Below, in pieces: positions 63,296 to 64,000 of a stretch of 64,000 nucleotides of DNA (the first letter of the stretch is position 1; each line of letters starts with the position of its first letter). The notes beneath the pieces were generated by a model, which ran no database searches, was not told the DNA's origin, and saw only the letters and a list, made by a program, of their open reading frames with translations. Both the position numbers and the translations under genes were made by a program. Source of the stretch: Naumovozyma dairenensis CBS 421 (lineage: Eukaryota > Ascomycota > Saccharomycetes > Saccharomycetales > Saccharomycetaceae); contig NC_016483.1 in the NCBI RefSeq assembly GCF_000227115.2, forward strand, positions 868,001-932,000. Reading direction: 5' to 3'.

Positions 63296-63732
63296 CGCTT
63301 GTTGCTTGTTTTTGTAATAGTAGTAGTGATATCTTACACTGACTGTCTTTATTCCTTGTCTTATGAATAACTTAAAGTTCTTGATGGCCTATCTCATATC
63401 ATATCTGTTTTTAATTACTAATGTGGATAGTAAAAATTACGTATTGTGAAGAGATCACAGTGAATTGTTTTTCTCCGCCCCTTATTTTATCAACTGCAAA
63501 AATGATAATGCCCCACTCAGGTTTCGAACAAGAAAACAAAGATAATAAATAAGTTTCCACAAAGGATAAAAAATTTATTTCTTCGATGAACTAAATAAAT
63601 TAACCTTACTTATATTCGAGTCTGATTTTTAATTTTTAATTTTTTTGTCAGTCATTTCTTTCTATTAAATAAAATATACAATATAGAAGATTTTTCTAAT
63701 CATTATATTATTGCTTTCGCGTCTATCCCAAG
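63296..63732. other. ATG8 promoter / ILS1 terminator region
   Basis: No gene is seen. I did not find a clear URS1 (Ume6) element of the kind known upstream of S. cerevisiae ATG8. Confidence 0.45.
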
Positions 63733-64000
63733 TTATAATTTAAAGATCTTCAACTTAAAGATAGTGTCATTGATGGATTGCTCTTCATCAGCAATAGCAC
63801 CTTCCTTTCCACTACTCTTAGTAATATCAGATCTACAAGTCTTACTGACCATATCTAGATGTTGCTTAACAACGTCTTCAAAATCAATGGTGTCTTTAAC
63901 TAGTTCATATTCAACTAAGACGTCATCAGTAGCATTTAGACCACACTTTTTTCTTAATTTTTGAATTCTGTTGACTAGCTCTCTTGCAAGACCTTCAGTC
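63733..64000 (-). CDS. ILS1: Cytosolic isoleucyl-tRNA synthetase, C-terminal 88 residues
   Basis: The 3' end of the gene is present; the rest lies beyond the right edge. Minus-strand codons from 63999 read TEGLARELVNRIQKLRKKCG, then a segment ending EEQSINDTIFKLKIFKL and a TAA at 63735-63733. This is almost identical to the S. cerevisiae Ils1 C-terminus, part of the tRNA-binding extension. The gene follows ATG8 as in S. cerevisiae (YBL076C). Confidence 0.95.
   Translation of the reverse strand, partial: TEGLARELVNRIQKLRKKCGLNATDDVLVEYELVKDTIDFEDVVKQHLDMVSKTCRSDITKSSGKEGAIADEEQSINDTIFKLKIFKL

Overview
The window is an ordinary, gene-dense stretch of nuclear chromosome from a budding yeast of the family Saccharomycetaceae. 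Evidence: compact genes with few introns, introns with GTATGT and TACTAAC signals, an intron-containing tRNA-Phe, AT-rich DNA, many Asn/Gln codon runs, and gene order close to S. cerevisiae chromosome II left arm (YBL099W to YBL076C). The mix of genes suggests a lineage that shares the whole-genome duplication but sorted its gene copies differently from S. cerevisiae. A Naumovozyma-like species is my best guess (moderate confidence). A 20-base run of N at 5381-5400 shows this is an assembly with a gap.

Layout: (1) 0.4-5.3 kb holds the convergent pair REV1 and PYK2, neighbours on S. cerevisiae chromosome XV. (2) 5.3-7.1 kb is a synteny break with a GA microsatellite, the gap, possible Ty remnants and tRNA-Phe(GAA). 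(3) 7.7-16.96 kb holds ATP1, YME1, BRN1, the YBL095W/MRX3 homologue and ROX3. YME1 sits where S. cerevisiae has BNA4. (4) 17-31 kb holds a 3-kb gene-poor stretch, RPL32 with a 5'UTR intron, AVT5 and the giant TEL1. (5) 31-46 kb holds RPL23A (its first exon lies 542 bases away across an intron), then CDC27, BOI1 and the YBL086C homologue as a block inverted relative to S. cerevisiae, then AUR1 and ALG3. (6) 46-57.6 kb holds a GC-rich, G/C-tract region, two Asn/Gln-rich genes (FLO8 and the YBL081W homologue), PET112, and a frameshifted gene relic. (7) 57.7-64 kb holds NUP170, ATG8 and the 3' end of ILS1.

The genes are monocistronic housekeeping and regulatory genes, not an operon-like system. 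They cover DNA damage response (REV1, TEL1), chromosome and cell-cycle control (BRN1, CDC27, BOI1), mitochondrial function (ATP1, YME1, MRX3-like, PET112), translation (RPL32, RPL23A, ILS1), transcription (ROX3, FLO8), membranes and glycans (AUR1, ALG3, AVT5), nuclear pores and autophagy. I found no clear new biological system. The observations most worth following are a pyruvate kinase with a presequence-like N-terminal extension, an overlapping upstream ORF at the FLO8 start, the CDC27-BOI1-YBL086C inversion, the unexplained G/C-tract region at 46.3-47.4 kb, and the unrecognised gene relic at 56.3-56.8 kb.
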